In this document: one piece after another, positions 42,637-52,626 of the stretch | Numbering within the stretch: position 1 is the first letter of the stretch | How the letters are laid out: the number at the start of each line of letters is the position of its first letter | Origin: Betaproteobacteria bacterium | GTDB taxonomy: Bacteria; Pseudomonadota; Gammaproteobacteria; Burkholderiales; Casimicrobiaceae | Direction: 5' to 3' | NCBI GenBank assembly: GCA_004293675.1 | Contig: READ01000009.1 | Coordinates: forward strand, 1 to 64,000 | DNA length: 64,000 nt | The notes under the pieces: model-generated | What the model was told of the DNA's origin: nothing | Databases searched by the model: none | What the model saw: the letters and a program-made list of their open reading frames with translations, nothing else | Program-made: the position numbers and the translations under genes

Positions 42637-44050
42637 CAACAGTCATGCCAAGGCGCTCCAATCGGTAGCGCATTGAGCGAAAGGTAATACCCAGCAGCTT
42701 TGCCGCTTGCGTGCGGTTGCCGCGGGTTTGCGCCAGTGCCAGCTCCAGCGTTTCGCGCTCGCTGGTATCCAGAAAATCCTGTAGCGGCACGCGCCCCGCC
42801 AAGCTGCTCGTGCTCGCGCCGGTGCTCGATGGCGAAGCACCGGCCGCGCCAGCCGCTCGAGTCACGGGGTTGTCCTCCACCGTTAAGCGCAGATCGGCCG
42901 CTGTAATATGGTCGGGCGAGTCGGCCAGTGCGATGGCCCGCTCCAACACGTTTTCAAGCTCGCGCACGTTGCCGGGAAAGCTGTAGCGGGCGAGGGCGGC
43001 AATGGCATCGGGCGCAAGATTCGTGGCGTTGCCGCCCGTGAGCTTGCCGATGATTCGGCTGGCGATCACCGGAATGTCTTCGGCGATTTCGCGCAGCGCG
43101 GGCATGGCCACTTGCAGCACGTTGAGTCGGTAGAACAAGTCCTGTCGGAATTGCCCGGATTGCACCAAGTTACCGAGGTTTTTGTGGGTGGCGCTGACGA
43201 TTCGCACGTCGATCTCATCTTCAGCGGTATTGCCCACTTTGCGCACCTTTCGCTCTTGGATTGCGCGCAGTAGTTTCACCTGCAGAGACAGCGGTAAGTC
43301 GGCGACTTCGTCCAAAAATAACGTGCCGCCCGTCGCGGCCTGAAAGAAGCCATCACGATCGGATTCAGCGCCGGTAAATGCGCCTTTGCGGTAGCCGAAA
43401 AACTCGCTCTCCATGAGATTTTCAGGAATCGCGCCGCAGTTGACAGCGACAAACGGTCCCTTCGCGCGCGGTCCTTCGGAGTGCAAAATCCGCGCGGCGA
43501 GTTCCTTGCCGGTGCCGGACTCCCCGTGCACGTGAACGGGTGTTTGCGTCTTGGCGAATTTCGAGAGCAAGGCGCGAAGGCCTTCGATCACTGGCGATTG
43601 CCCGACCAATGGCAGCGATTTGTTCGTGCCGTCGTTGCGGGCAATACCGTCGGCGTTCGAGGATTTTTCAGGCACCGCGATCGCCGATTTGACCAGCGTG
43701 CGAAGTTGGTCGAGCGAAACCGGTTTCGCAAGATAGTCAAATGCACCGGCTTTGAGTGCGGCAACGGCGTTGTCAGCATTGCCAAACGCGGTGATCACCG
43801 CACAAGGCAGGTCGAGCCCGCGCTCGGCAATTGCGCCCAGCACGTCAATGCCGGTGCCGTCACCCAATTGCATGTCGGTCAAGCACAGCGCATATGAGCC
43901 CCGATCCAGTGCCATCAGCGCTTCGGCGTAGCTGTCTGCCGTGATGACTTCGAGCCCGAGCTTGGTAAGTGTGAGCCGCATGAGCGTGAGCAAATCAGGC
44001 TCATCGTCAATGACCAATACTCGGGATGCTGCGACAAGTTTCTTAGCCAT
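42626..44050 (-). CDS. pilR: Sigma-54-dependent response regulator PilR
   Basis: Predicted 474 aa. The receiver domain (about 10-120) has phosphorylation Asp59 in CLTDMQLGDG. The AAA+ domain has Walker A GESGTGKE (176-183) and the sigma-54 contact loop GAFTGA (223-228). A Fis-type helix-turn-helix closes the protein (GNRTQAAKLLGITFRSMRYR). PilR activates pilin transcription with RpoN. The ATG at 44050 puts MAKK before the receiver; an earlier in-frame start at 44155 would overlap pilS. Confidence 0.93.
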   Translation of the reverse strand: MAKKLVAASRVLVIDDEPDLLTLMRLTLTKLGLEVITADSYAEALMALDRGSYALCLTDMQLGDGTGIDVLGAIAERGLDLPCAVITAFGNADNAVAALKAGAFDYLAKPVSLDQLRTLVKSAIAVPEKSSNADGIARNDGTNKSLPLVGQSPVIEGLRALLSKFAKTQTPVHVHGESGTGKELAARILHSEGPRAKGPFVAVNCGAIPENLMESEFFGYRKGAFTGAESDRDGFFQAATGGTLFLDEVADLPLSLQVKLLRAIQERKVRKVGNTAEDEIDVRIVSATHKNLGNLVQSGQFRQDLFYRLNVLQVAMPALREIAEDIPVIASRIIGKLTGGNATNLAPDAIAALARYSFPGNVRELENVLERAIALADSPDHITAADLRLTVEDNPVTRAAGAAGASPSSTGASTSSLAGRVPLQDFLDTSERETLELALAQTRGNRTQAAKLLGITFRSMRYRLERLGMTVDDE

Positions 44051-44123
44051 GATGAATGTGGTTTGACCTGTCGAATGTGAACGTTGCTGATGGAAGTTCG
44101 TGACGTGTGACGATTTGGCTCGG

Positions 44124-45806
44124 CTAGCGCATCGCCAAAGGCAATTCGAGCACAAATCGAGCGCCGGTGACGGTTTGACCCAGCCGCACGCTGCCGCCGT
44201 TGGCTTGCGCTAATTCGCTAACCAAATAGAGTCCCAGTCCCGTGCTGCCGCTGCCGCTAAAAAACGGTTCGAAAATTTTGTCACGCATGGCTTTGGGAAC
44301 GCCCGTGCCGTCGTCAATCACCGCAATCGAGGCGCGCTGCGTTTCGGCGTTTGAGCTCACTACGATTCGCACGCTTGCGGTCAATTTTTTGGAATGCCGC
44401 CAACCGTTACTGAGCAAATTGATGAGCATTTCTTCGAGGTGACCGGTGTCAACAAGCACGATGACGCGCTCGCCGTCGGCGAGCTGAAAACCGTGCGCCG
44501 CCGCCAGTGTAGGCATCAGCTCTTCGACGCACTCGTGAACGAAGGCCCGCAATTCAACGGCCACCGGCGTTCCGCGATCGCGCCGTCCTAAGAGCGACAC
44601 GTCTCGAACGATTCGATCAATCCGCTCGGTGTTTTTGTCGATCATCAAAGCCAGCGCGGCGAGCTGCGGCAAATCGCGCACTTCTTCGCCAACGAGCTGC
44701 GCCGCTTGTTTGATGGCCGAGAGCGGATTGCGGATTTCGTGCGCGATACTGGCTGACAATCGTCCCAGCGCGGCGAGCTTGATTTGTTGCGCCTCGGCCT
44801 GTGCGGCGTCGGTGTCCTCTAAAAAAATCAGCGTGCCGTCGCGCTCTTGAAGGTCAATGGGCGTCATGCGCGGCGTCAGTATTTTTGTTTTGGCGATACC
44901 GGTTTCGCCTTCGGCGGCGTCGTTGTGCAGCAAGCGAACGGGCGAGGTGTCGATGGTGCTGCCGTGTTGAAAAAAGCTGCGCCAGCGCGCGCCTAAATTC
45001 GGCGCTACATCTTCGAGAAATTGCTCACCCACCATGGCCGCCTCGTCGCCGGTCAACCATCGCCGCGCTTGCGGATTGGCCATGATGATTTGGCCTTGCG
45101 CGCCGACCACGACCACGCCGTCTTTGAGCTCACTGATCACGAGCTGATTGATCTGCGCCATCCGTCGCACGTCTTCACTTCGGATCAGCGCGAGCTGCTC
45201 GGATTCCTCGGCGCTGCTGCCGAGCAACATGCCAACGGCGGTGAGCAAAAAGTAGCCGGCACTCACCACCGCGGCCTGTGTGAGCGCTGTGGTTGAGCCG
45301 CCGTGCAGTGCCCATTCCAAAACGAGCAGCGCTAAGGTTGCGATGGCGGCGTGAGCGAGTGCGGTTCGGCTGCGATAGAACCAACCGTGAGTTGCCGCGA
45401 TCGGGAGCAGGTAGGCCGCGTACACCGTCAGCGACGTCCGCGAGGCGGCGATCACGGTGCCGATGAAGCACAAATCGATGGCCAGTTGCACCAGCAGTAA
45501 CGAGCTAATTCGACCTTGAAATTTGCGAAACGTAAATAGGCTAACGACTGCCCAGCATGCGTAGGCAAACGTGGCGGCGTAGACGATGGAATCGAATCCC
45601 GAGCCGATGGACAACAGCGCCAAGGCGGCGGCGACGACCAATCGGTAGAGCGCCAGCAGTCGCAGCACCCGAATCGTTGTTTCGATCTTGGCGGCGATAC
45701 TCTCATTTTCGGGGCTATTGGGCGCGGGCGGTCGCCCGAGCATGTTGCTCTGCTTCGGGATGGTGCGCCCGCTCAGTGTTTGCTGTCGGGTTTGTGTGTT
45801 GACCAT
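44124..45806 (-). CDS. pilS: Sensor histidine kinase PilS
   Basis: Predicted 560-aa kinase partner of PilR. About six N-terminal membrane helices (about 45-200) are followed by a PAS domain (about 215-330), a HisKA domain with the phosphorylated His in SIAHEIRNPLSAI, and an ATPase domain with NLLSNGWRHSK, IDDGTGVP and STGLGLYLVSELAQANGG. The position between the PP0621-type gene and pilR is conserved. The exact start within the first 22 residues (45806 or the Met at 45743) is uncertain. Confidence 0.92.
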   Translation of the reverse strand: MVNTQTRQQTLSGRTIPKQSNMLGRPPAPNSPENESIAAKIETTIRVLRLLALYRLVVAAALALLSIGSGFDSIVYAATFAYACWAVVSLFTFRKFQGRISSLLLVQLAIDLCFIGTVIAASRTSLTVYAAYLLPIAATHGWFYRSRTALAHAAIATLALLVLEWALHGGSTTALTQAAVVSAGYFLLTAVGMLLGSSAEESEQLALIRSEDVRRMAQINQLVISELKDGVVVVGAQGQIIMANPQARRWLTGDEAAMVGEQFLEDVAPNLGARWRSFFQHGSTIDTSPVRLLHNDAAEGETGIAKTKILTPRMTPIDLQERDGTLIFLEDTDAAQAEAQQIKLAALGRLSASIAHEIRNPLSAIKQAAQLVGEEVRDLPQLAALALMIDKNTERIDRIVRDVSLLGRRDRGTPVAVELRAFVHECVEELMPTLAAAHGFQLADGERVIVLVDTGHLEEMLINLLSNGWRHSKKLTASVRIVVSSNAETQRASIAVIDDGTGVPKAMRDKIFEPFFSGSGSTGLGLYLVSELAQANGGSVRLGQTVTGARFVLELPLAMR

Positions 45807-45842
45807 GCGTTCGGTGTGCCTTACCCGAAAACTTTGCTTGAC

Positions 45843-46106
45843 TTAGCTGCGACGGGCGCAGGCTGCGTCAGCACAGGCCCAGCCGGTGGCCTTGCGCTGA
45901 GCGCTCGATTGAGCGATGTAGGTGCCGCACTGGCTGCATTTGACCATCGAATCGGTGGCCTTCGCATCGTCTCGATCCGCGCGCTTGCTTTTCTTGGCTT
46001 GCGCTTCGTCGTCTTTGGCCTCTTGCCGCGACTTATAGACCGACACCATCCGCAGCGCCAAGAGCACTAGGAAGAAAACAACGATCCAAAAAATGACCTT
46101 ACCCAA
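45843..46106 (-). CDS. PP0621 family small membrane protein
   Basis: Predicted 87 aa. An N-terminal membrane helix (about 3-19) is followed by a charged linker and a probable zinc ribbon with KCSQCGTYI and later CADAAC. The family is known mainly for sitting directly upstream of pilS in beta- and gammaproteobacteria, as here (36 nt). Its function is not established. The Cys arrangement suggests metal binding, which is inference. Confidence 0.85.
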   Translation of the reverse strand: MGKVIFWIVVFFLVLLALRMVSVYKSRQEAKDDEAQAKKSKRADRDDAKATDSMVKCSQCGTYIAQSSAQRKATGWACADAACARRS

Positions 46107-46187
46107 CGCAATGTTCCGATGCCGCTGATGCGAAAAAATGTTAAGTTTCGAGTCTAGCAGTCCAACGAATTTTCAAAGGTCACGACC

Positions 46188-46667
46188 ATGAGCCAATCCA
46201 AGTCAACGCCCAACGAACCTTGGGCCGCGTGGGCCGACTCTTTCCAGAAGATGATGAGCAGCCCAGCCAACCTGAATCCGTTTGTGGGAATGCCGGGCAT
46301 GGCTGGTTTTGCGGGTATGCCAGGCGGCTCGGGCATCCCCGGCGGTGATGTGGCGGGTCTAATGAAGTCGATCGATCCGGTTGAAATTGATCGACGAATC
46401 AATGACATGCGCGCGGTTGAATCGTGGATGCGGCTCTCGCTCTCAACCATTGAAATGTCGATCAAAACGATGGAAATGCAGCGCGATGCCTACGCCTCGT
46501 TCAGCAAAATCCGTGAAAGCGCTGAGCAAACGACCCAGGCCGCACAGGCGGCGATGAACCACACGATGGGTGCGGCCGTCAAGGCCGCCAAACGAGCCGC
46601 ACCGTCGACAACGACAGGGCAAAAAAAGCGGGCGTCGCAATCGAGCGCCAAGGCGCGCGCGCGCTGA
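46188..46667 (+). CDS. phaM: PHB granule-associated regulatory protein PhaM
   Basis: Predicted 159 aa. The core DPVEIDRRINDMRAVESWMRLSLSTIEMSIKTMEMQRDAYASF is the PhaM signature, an amphipathic helix pair. A Gly/Met/Pro-rich segment precedes it, and an Ala/Lys-rich basic tail (KKRASQSSAKARAR) follows, typical of DNA-binding PHA proteins. In Cupriavidus PhaM activates PhaC and tethers granules to the nucleoid. phaC and phaB are 13 kb away in this window. Confidence 0.82.
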   Translation: MSQSKSTPNEPWAAWADSFQKMMSSPANLNPFVGMPGMAGFAGMPGGSGIPGGDVAGLMKSIDPVEIDRRINDMRAVESWMRLSLSTIEMSIKTMEMQRDAYASFSKIRESAEQTTQAAQAAMNHTMGAAVKAAKRAAPSTTTGQKKRASQSSAKARAR

Positions 46668-46687
46668 GTCTCGGGCGGCATTTTAGT

Positions 46688-46805
46688 CAGCTTTTTCGTT
46701 GTAAGCCATACCGAATAAGGGCTCAGATTAAAAATTTGGTATTTTTGGTTATTTAGTTTTATTGAAGAAAGCCGTTATTTTATAAGGCGTACGTACAGTG
46801 TGCCA
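46688..46805. repeat. AT-rich terminal-inverted-repeat element, copy E
   Basis: 118 bp. The left end CAGCTTTTTCGTTGTAAGCC matches the right ends of copies B, F and G in inverted form. The right end has GCCGTTATTTTATAAGGCGT and a drifted terminus. It starts 21 nt after the phaM stop. The rest of the 530-bp gap up to tauA (46806-47199) shows no convincing gene, RNA or terminator. Confidence 0.75.
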
Positions 46806-47199
46806 TAGTACTGGGCGGGGTGTGGCGTTTCGGCGCAACATGCGCTGACTGGGTTATCAGAATTGTCTGGTGCAATTCGATTGAATCCACTGGGGCTCGC
46901 TCGGCATCGCACTCGGTTTTCCATCCTAAACGCTTTGAACGTCCGCTCGCGCAGGCTCCGTTCGGTCGCAAGCGTGCGCGAATTTCGAAACCGCGCGCCT
47001 GGCTGTCGGCTTGCGCTGATACGATGGGTTCACACGACTGCGCGCAGTCTGAAATTTTGTGTGACCGCGTAGCGCGCTGAAACTGTTGTTGCTGTGACTT
47101 CGGGCCTCGAGTTTGATCTGCATTTACCGATTCGCGCCTTATGCCGCGGGCGGAAGTTGAATCAGACCGAGCAATCAAAATTTTTTTGGGAGTATGTGG

Positions 47200-48207
47200 A
47201 TGGGAACTGTTTCGAAACTACTGCGCTCGGCAACATTGTTGGGTGCGGCACTGGCCGTGAGTGGCACGGCGCTCGCTCAAAAGAAGGAAGTGACGTTTGC
47301 GCATCAAGACATGTTGGTGCCATTTCGCACGGTGATGGAATCCGGCGAACTCGAAAAAACAACGGGCTACAAAATCAACTGGCGTATGTTTGGAGGCGGC
47401 GGCGACGTGATCAAAGCCATGGCCTCGGGTGACGTGCAAATTGGAGAGGCGGGCTCCAGCCCCGTCACCGCTGCGGCGAGCCAAGGGCAAGACATCAAAC
47501 TCTTTTGGATCATCGATGACATTGCCGACGCTGAGGCGCTGATCGCTCGCGCTGGATCGGGCATCAACAGCATGAAGGATTTGAAGGGCAAAAAAGTGGC
47601 CACGCCGTTCGTGTCAACAGCGCACTACCAGTTGATGGTGGGCATGAAGCTCGAAGGCGTTGATCCAAAAACGGTCAACGTGCTCAACATGCGTCCGCCA
47701 GAAATTGCAGCCGCTTGGGAGCGTGGCGACATTGATGCCACGTTCATCTGGGATCCGGTGCTCTCGAAAATCAAGGGTAACGGCAAGGTCATCGCCTCAT
47801 CGGGTTCGATCGGTGCCAAAGGTTTTCCAACCTTCGACGGTTTGGTCGTGAATGCAAAATGGGCCGCAGAAAACGAAGCGTTCATGGTTGCCCTCGTCAA
47901 AGCGCTCGCCAAGGCCGATGCGGATTACAAAGCCAACAAAGCCAAGTGGACGGTGGATTCACCGCAGGTAAAGGCCGTTGCAAAGTGGACTAAAGCCGAC
48001 GCGAAAGACGTGCCCGCCGCAATGGCGCTCTACAAATTCCCAACGATGGAAGAGCAAATGGGCAAGGCGTGGCTTGGCGGAGGTGCCGCCAAGGCAATGA
48101 CCGACACGGCCGCCTTTTTGAAAGAGCAGGGCCGTATTCAAGAAGTTAAGCCCAACTACGCAGCGTTTGTGACCGATGCCTACGTGAAAAAGGCGATGGC
48201 GAAATAA
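47200..48207 (+). CDS. tauA: Taurine ABC transporter substrate-binding protein
   Basis: Predicted 335-aa periplasmic binding protein of the TauA/SsuA type. The signal peptide ends SGTALA before QKKEVTFAHQDML. GDVQIGEAGSSPVTAAASQG, the block KKVATPFVSTAHYQL and PPEIAAAWERGDIDATFIWDPVL fit taurine-binding proteins. The ATG at 47200 has GGGAG 7 nt upstream; another ATG 6 nt earlier is too close to that site. A strong hairpin separates it from tauB. Confidence 0.9.
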   Translation: MGTVSKLLRSATLLGAALAVSGTALAQKKEVTFAHQDMLVPFRTVMESGELEKTTGYKINWRMFGGGGDVIKAMASGDVQIGEAGSSPVTAAASQGQDIKLFWIIDDIADAEALIARAGSGINSMKDLKGKKVATPFVSTAHYQLMVGMKLEGVDPKTVNVLNMRPPEIAAAWERGDIDATFIWDPVLSKIKGNGKVIASSGSIGAKGFPTFDGLVVNAKWAAENEAFMVALVKALAKADADYKANKAKWTVDSPQVKAVAKWTKADAKDVPAAMALYKFPTMEEQMGKAWLGGGAAKAMTDTAAFLKEQGRIQEVKPNYAAFVTDAYVKKAMAK

Positions 48208-48239
48208 ACCGCGCTCAGCCGTTGCGGTAGCGCATCATC

Positions 48240-48276
48240 AAAGGGCGGGCGTGCTTCACGCGCCGCCCTTTTTTTG
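48240..48276 (+). terminator. Intra-operon terminator or attenuator between tauA and tauB
   Basis: Stem AAAGGGCGGGCGTG/ACGCGCCGCCCTTT with loop CTTC, followed by seven T. It lies 32 nt after tauA and 52 nt before tauB. Such a partial terminator would let the binding protein be made in excess of the membrane components. Confidence 0.85.
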
Positions 48277-48328
48277 TGGGACTTCTGCGCTACGTAACGC
48301 GGCCAATTCAAATGAATGAAAGACAACC

Positions 48329-49117
48329 ATGCCCACGCTTGAGATTCGTGATTTAACGGTGAACTACGAGGTCAAGGGCGGCGCGCTGCAAGCCCTAGCG
48401 CCGGTCAACATGACCATGCGCGAGGGTGATTTTGTGGTCGCGCTCGGCGCGTCGGGCTGCGGCAAAACAACGCTTCTCAACTGTATCGCGGGATTTTTAT
48501 CGCCGTCAACGGGCGAGATTTTGCTGGACGGTCAACCCGTTGTCGGCCCCGGTGCAGATCGTGGCGTGGTTTTTCAAAAGCATGCGCTACTGCCTTGGTT
48601 GTCGGTGCGCGATAACGTGTCGCTCGGCATGCGGCTTCGCGGTGTTGCGGGCGCAGAGCGTGCACGCGTTGCTGAGGAAAAACTCGCCTTGGTGGGGCTC
48701 GAAAAATACGCTGATCGGGCGGTGTACGAACTCTCGGGTGGCATGCAGCAGCGTGTGGGCATTGCGCGCTCGCTGGCCAACGATCCTGCGCTTTTACTGA
48801 TGGACGAGCCCATGGGCGCGCTCGATGCGTTCACCCGTGAAAGCGTTCAGGAAATCCTGCTAAAGGCTTGGGCGGACTCCAATAAGATGGTTTTTTTCAT
48901 CACTCACTCGGTGGAGGAAGCGCTGTTTTTAGCCACGCGCTTAATCGTCATGAGCCCCAGTCCGGGTCGCATCACGCACACCTACGACGACGTGCCGTTT
49001 TCCAAGCAATTCCTAGCGCACGGCAACGCCCGCAAGGTCAAGTCCGAACCGGAGTTCATACGAATGCGCGAAGAGGTTTTGTCGCTCATTCATCATCGGG
49101 AGAGCGAGCATGTCTGA
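48329..49117 (+). CDS. tauB: Taurine ABC transporter ATP-binding protein
   Basis: Predicted 262-aa ABC ATPase of the nitrate/sulfonate/taurine group. Walker A is GASGCGKTT, the Q-loop is in [14 protein letters not shown], the signature is [15 protein letters not shown], and Walker B is [12 protein letters not shown] with the H-loop [10 protein letters not shown]. It overlaps tauC by 8 nt. Specificity for taurine over other sulfonates follows from the linked tauA and is inferred. Confidence 0.93.
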   Translation: MPTLEIRDLTVNYEVKGGALQALAPVNMTMREGDFVVALGASGCGKTTLLNCIAGFLSPSTGEILLDGQPVVGPGADRGVVFQKHALLPWLSVRDNVSLGMRLRGVAGAERARVAEEKLALVGLEKYADRAVYELSGGMQQRVGIARSLANDPALLLMDEPMGALDAFTRESVQEILLKAWADSNKMVFFITHSVEEALFLATRLIVMSPSPGRITHTYDDVPFSKQFLAHGNARKVKSEPEFIRMREEVLSLIHHRESEHV

Positions 49118-49937
49118 TCCGAAGTCTCCGGTCGCGGTGAAACTAAAAACCAGCCGCTTCAAAGTGCTGGGCGAGGGCAGCAGCGCCTTCATCAGCGTCG
49201 TGACGGTCCTGGTGTTGTTTTTAGGCTGGTTCACGATCACGAGCCTTGGGCTCATCAAGCCGCTCTTTTTGCCGAGCCCGCAAGCGGTGTTTGGGCAGTT
49301 TTATGAATACGTCACCGGAGCTGCTAACGACAAACCGCTGTGGGAACATTTTGCGATGAGCATGTTTCGCGTGTTCGCCGCGTTTCTGTTGGCGTGCGTC
49401 ACAGCCATTCCAATCGGTATTGCCATGGGCATGAACCGGGTTGCGCGCGGTATTTTTGACCCGCCGATTGAGTTCTATCGACCGCTACCGCCGCTGGCGT
49501 ATTTGCCTCTGGTCATCATCTGGTTCGGGATTGGTGAGCTACCGAAAGTGTTGCTTATTTTTCTATCGTGTTTCGCGCCGCTCGCGCTTGCAGCGCGCTT
49601 CGGTATGAAGAGCGCCACACAGGAGCAGATGAACGCGCTTTACTCGATGGGCGCGAACTATCGACAAGTCGTTCGACACGTCATTTTGCCCGCTGCGCTT
49701 CCAGAGATACTGGTGGGCATGCGCATCGCCATCGGATTTGGCTGGACCACGTTGGTCGCCGCTGAAATGGTCGCCGCCAGCACCGGGCTGGGTCAAATGG
49801 TGCTCAACGCATCAAATTTTTTGCGCACCGATATCGTCATCATGGGCATCATCGTGATCGGCGTGGTTGCCTATCTTTTTGATCTGTTGATGCGGTTTGT
49901 GGAGAAGAAATTGGTGCCTTGGAAGGGGAAGATGTAG
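49110..49937 (+). CDS. tauC: Taurine ABC transporter permease
   Basis: Predicted 275-aa permease with about six membrane helices. The EAA-type loop reads [20 protein letters not shown] with [17 protein letters not shown], typical of TauC/SsuC. The N-terminal ~30 residues are cytoplasmic. It is the last gene of the visible operon: no tauD dioxygenase or taurine dehydrogenase follows, so the desulfonating or deaminating step must be encoded elsewhere, possibly by the transaminase at 54.5 kb. Confidence 0.9.
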   Translation: MSDPKSPVAVKLKTSRFKVLGEGSSAFISVVTVLVLFLGWFTITSLGLIKPLFLPSPQAVFGQFYEYVTGAANDKPLWEHFAMSMFRVFAAFLLACVTAIPIGIAMGMNRVARGIFDPPIEFYRPLPPLAYLPLVIIWFGIGELPKVLLIFLSCFAPLALAARFGMKSATQEQMNALYSMGANYRQVVRHVILPAALPEILVGMRIAIGFGWTTLVAAEMVAASTGLGQMVLNASNFLRTDIVIMGIIVIGVVAYLFDLLMRFVEKKLVPWKGKM

Positions 49938-50017
49938 TTCGTCGCGTTTGCGGGGAATCGGCTCACTCTTTGAATCAGGCGGCTACGACAATTTACGGAC
50001 TTAGCCAGTGGTGTTCG

Positions 50018-50989
50018 TCAAGCGCTGTGTGTTCCCTCCCCTTCAAGGGGAGGGTTAGGGTGGGGATGGGTTTCGTCGTTTGACCCATCAGAATCGAGCC
50101 TGAGCTGCGATGGCTGACTGGTCGGCCCTCGCTGCTCGATAAACTCTCGCAGCACCGCCATCGCCTCGATCGGCGCATCCTGAATCACGCCGTGCCCGCA
50201 GTTTGCAAACTCGCGATAACGCACGTGATGCTGCGGAATCGCCGCAGCGATGTCGCGCTGACACTCAATCGGCAGCATCGGATCAAGCGCGCCGCCCATC
50301 ACCAGCGTCGGGCACTGAATGCGCGAAAGCTCGTGCAACATGTCCAGCGTGCGGCCCTCGCCACCGGGGCCGAAAAAGCGCTCGCGCACGGGCTGCTTCA
50401 TCACAATGCGGCTCCACAAGTGCGGGTCTGGCGCAGTCTGCGTGTATAGCGGGAAGGCGATGTCAATCCAGTCTTTAAGCAACGCCGGACTGGTGTCACC
50501 CTCGACAAACCGTCGCCGCGCCAGCTCACCCGCCGCCGCACCGCCCAGCCGCGCGAACATGGCAATCTTCGCGTCCGTGTGCGACGTCGCCTGCGCGGAC
50601 GTGCTCACCAGCACGAGCTTGCCCGCATGCTCGGGGTGGCGCGTCGCATAAGCCATCGCCACCATGCCGCCAAACGACGCGCCGTACACCACAGGCTTCA
50701 CGATCCCCAGCGCATCACAAAACGCCACCAGATCATCCGCCCACTGCGCCAAAGTCCAAAGCTCCGGTGGGCCATCATCACTGCGACCATTGCCACGATG
50801 ATCCAGATAAATCACCTGCGCCACATCGGTTAGCGCGGAGAAATCGGGCTTGTAAATGGAGTGGTCTGCGCCGGGACCGCCGTGGAGCAGGATGACGGTT
50901 GGGACTTCGCGCATCGCGCTGCTGTTGGCGCGCAGGGATGCGCCTTCTGTGTCGAAGAAGAGGTTGATGCCGTTTACTTGGATTTTCAA
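50018..50989 (-). CDS. Alpha/beta hydrolase
   Basis: Predicted 323-aa alpha/beta-hydrolase of the proline-iminopeptidase/epoxide-hydrolase-like type. The oxyanion region is LLHGGPGADHS, the nucleophile elbow GASFGGM, with a late Asp in GALDPMLP and His in NCGHGV. The last ~15 residues (HPHPNPPLEGEG) are encoded by a common extragenic palindrome, so the original stop was probably lost or displaced by that repeat. The substrate is unknown. Divergence from the TIR gene is not at issue: both genes are on the minus strand, with 109 nt between them. Confidence 0.85.
   Translation of the reverse strand: MKIQVNGINLFFDTEGASLRANSSAMREVPTVILLHGGPGADHSIYKPDFSALTDVAQVIYLDHRGNGRSDDGPPELWTLAQWADDLVAFCDALGIVKPVVYGASFGGMVAMAYATRHPEHAGKLVLVSTSAQATSHTDAKIAMFARLGGAAAGELARRRFVEGDTSPALLKDWIDIAFPLYTQTAPDPHLWSRIVMKQPVRERFFGPGGEGRTLDMLHELSRIQCPTLVMGGALDPMLPIECQRDIAAAIPQHHVRYREFANCGHGVIQDAPIEAMAVLREFIEQRGPTSQPSQLRLDSDGSNDETHPHPNPPLEGEGTHSA
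50034..50068. repeat. Extragenic palindrome inside the 3' end of the hydrolase gene
   Basis: CCCTCCCCTTCAAGGGGAGGG forms a perfect 10-bp stem and is followed by TTAGGGTGGGGATGGG. Translated on the minus strand it gives the familiar PHPNPPLEGEG peptide, seen wherever this class of repeat has been read as coding. It lies within the reading frame of the hydrolase, not after it. Confidence 0.75.
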
Positions 50990-51098
50990 TTGAGCGATAA
51001 GCGGTAAGCTCGCCGTGATTTGTAAACTTGAAAGGTGAAAAGCACGGATTGATTTACTCGGTGGGCATAGTCCGAGCTCGGTACATGACGTTGCTTGG

Positions 51099-52577
51099 CT
51101 ACACCGACTCTAATCGACCTAGCAACTTAAAGACAATATCGTCGGTGATCCTATTCTGCAGCGTGTCGCCTAGCGCCCGATAATTTTTGAAATGTATTCC
51201 AGCAATATCTTTGGGTATTCCAAGTACTGGCGTTTCATCTAAAAATACTGGAAAGACCGACTCTTCGCTCACGCGAGGCGCGAATGATTCGCGCTCGAAA
51301 GTTGGCCAAATTTTCTCGACGTAGTGTGTGTCGAGAAGGCACACAACGAATCGCGACTGTGCACCGAATATCTGCATGAAGCTCTTGTGCCAAGCTTTTC
51401 CGAGATAATTTGTTTCAAAGAACTCATCGAAAAATACCGAGCAATCCAACTCTTCCAATTGAGTTGCGATAGATCTGGCAAGTTCACGATTTTCCCCTGC
51501 AAATGAAATCGCAAAATCGAACTCGTAGTCTTTTTGACCGGTTCTGAAACCACACGCTTTGCGGATATCTTCCCAGTTCAAGTGTTTCAGGTAATAGAAC
51601 AGGGCAGGATCCTCGATCGCGAACAATTTCGTTTCCGCGTTGTAATAAAAGTGACGTTCGCAGTTGGGTTTCGATTCGATCAGAAGGTTAAGGCGCGTTT
51701 CTTTGATGTTGTTGATACTTCCGCGCACTTCTTCGTTAGAGTTAGCGAGCTCGGTCAAGTCAACGATTGAACCTTCTTGTTCACCAACACAACGCAACAG
51801 TTTTAGGTATGGATCGTTAGTTGATCGGAATCGTTTTCCGCGGCAGAAATCCTTGATTGTTTCCTGATATGAACTTTCCAACCGCTGGATAACTCTTTGA
51901 CGCACCGTCGCCATTTCGACCGTGAGTGCCACCACGGTGTCTTGCGTCTCTGTCACATCACTTATTAGGCATACGGATTGACAGACAAGTTGAGTTAGCC
52001 AGTAGTCGCCCTTGGTTTCATTAAAGATTGACTGACAATCGCCAAAACTAACAGCAAGCTTCTCTTCTCCTTTGCGAATTAACTCCGTCGTGGTGTGCAA
52101 AGACGCTGGTTGAATGCGGTGAATGCCGCAGCGCTTAGCGATGTCAGGCACCAAGTGGATCAGTTCGCTGCCGACTTTGTTTATCCCAATAATTACAACT
52201 TTAGGATGAGATGCATCACCGTATTCTTCTGCCGCAACTTTGACTACGTCAGCGATTTGCGACTGGGTTGACGAATCCAACCGATGAAAGTCATCGACAA
52301 TAAAGTGGCCAGTAATTTCGCCTTTGGCCAGCTGGATAATCCGTGGGATGTCCTTTGACTTTCTGGCGGAGAGAAACTCGAATCCAACACTCTTAAGTGC
52401 TTCCGCAATAATTTTGCGGACGGTCGTTGTCTTTCCCGTGCCTGACTGCCCTTCAATAATGACGGGTTTCCCAGGGTTTCGAATATCTACGAGGATGTCG
52501 CCGAAGTTGGACGGACGCACGAACGTGAACTCCGGAACCCCCTCGGTGCGGAACACTTCCTCAAGTGGATGTTTCAT
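51099..52577 (-). CDS. P-loop ATPase with C-terminal TIR domain, putative immune effector
   Basis: Predicted 492 aa. An AAA/STAND-like ATPase occupies about 35-230: Walker A GQSGTGKTT (43-51) and Walker B HFIVDDFHRL (91-100). A helical middle region (about 230-345) follows. A TIR domain fills about 351-480 (FDFAISFAGENRELA, then DTHYVEKIWPTFERE). Glu428, four residues after the Trp, matches the catalytic Glu of NAD-cleaving bacterial TIR domains. The gene is visibly more AT-rich than its neighbours. It lies 49 nt after a small gene and a toxin-antitoxin pair on the same strand. An anti-phage NADase is inferred; the sensor is unknown. Confidence 0.82.
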   Translation of the reverse strand: MKHPLEEVFRTEGVPEFTFVRPSNFGDILVDIRNPGKPVIIEGQSGTGKTTTVRKIIAEALKSVGFEFLSARKSKDIPRIIQLAKGEITGHFIVDDFHRLDSSTQSQIADVVKVAAEEYGDASHPKVVIIGINKVGSELIHLVPDIAKRCGIHRIQPASLHTTTELIRKGEEKLAVSFGDCQSIFNETKGDYWLTQLVCQSVCLISDVTETQDTVVALTVEMATVRQRVIQRLESSYQETIKDFCRGKRFRSTNDPYLKLLRCVGEQEGSIVDLTELANSNEEVRGSINNIKETRLNLLIESKPNCERHFYYNAETKLFAIEDPALFYYLKHLNWEDIRKACGFRTGQKDYEFDFAISFAGENRELARSIATQLEELDCSVFFDEFFETNYLGKAWHKSFMQIFGAQSRFVVCLLDTHYVEKIWPTFERESFAPRVSEESVFPVFLDETPVLGIPKDIAGIHFKNYRALGDTLQNRITDDIVFKLLGRLESV

Positions 52578-52626
52578 GTAATTGCTTTCAGTTAATTTGT
52601 GTGCGAATCGTGGGTACGTATTAGTC

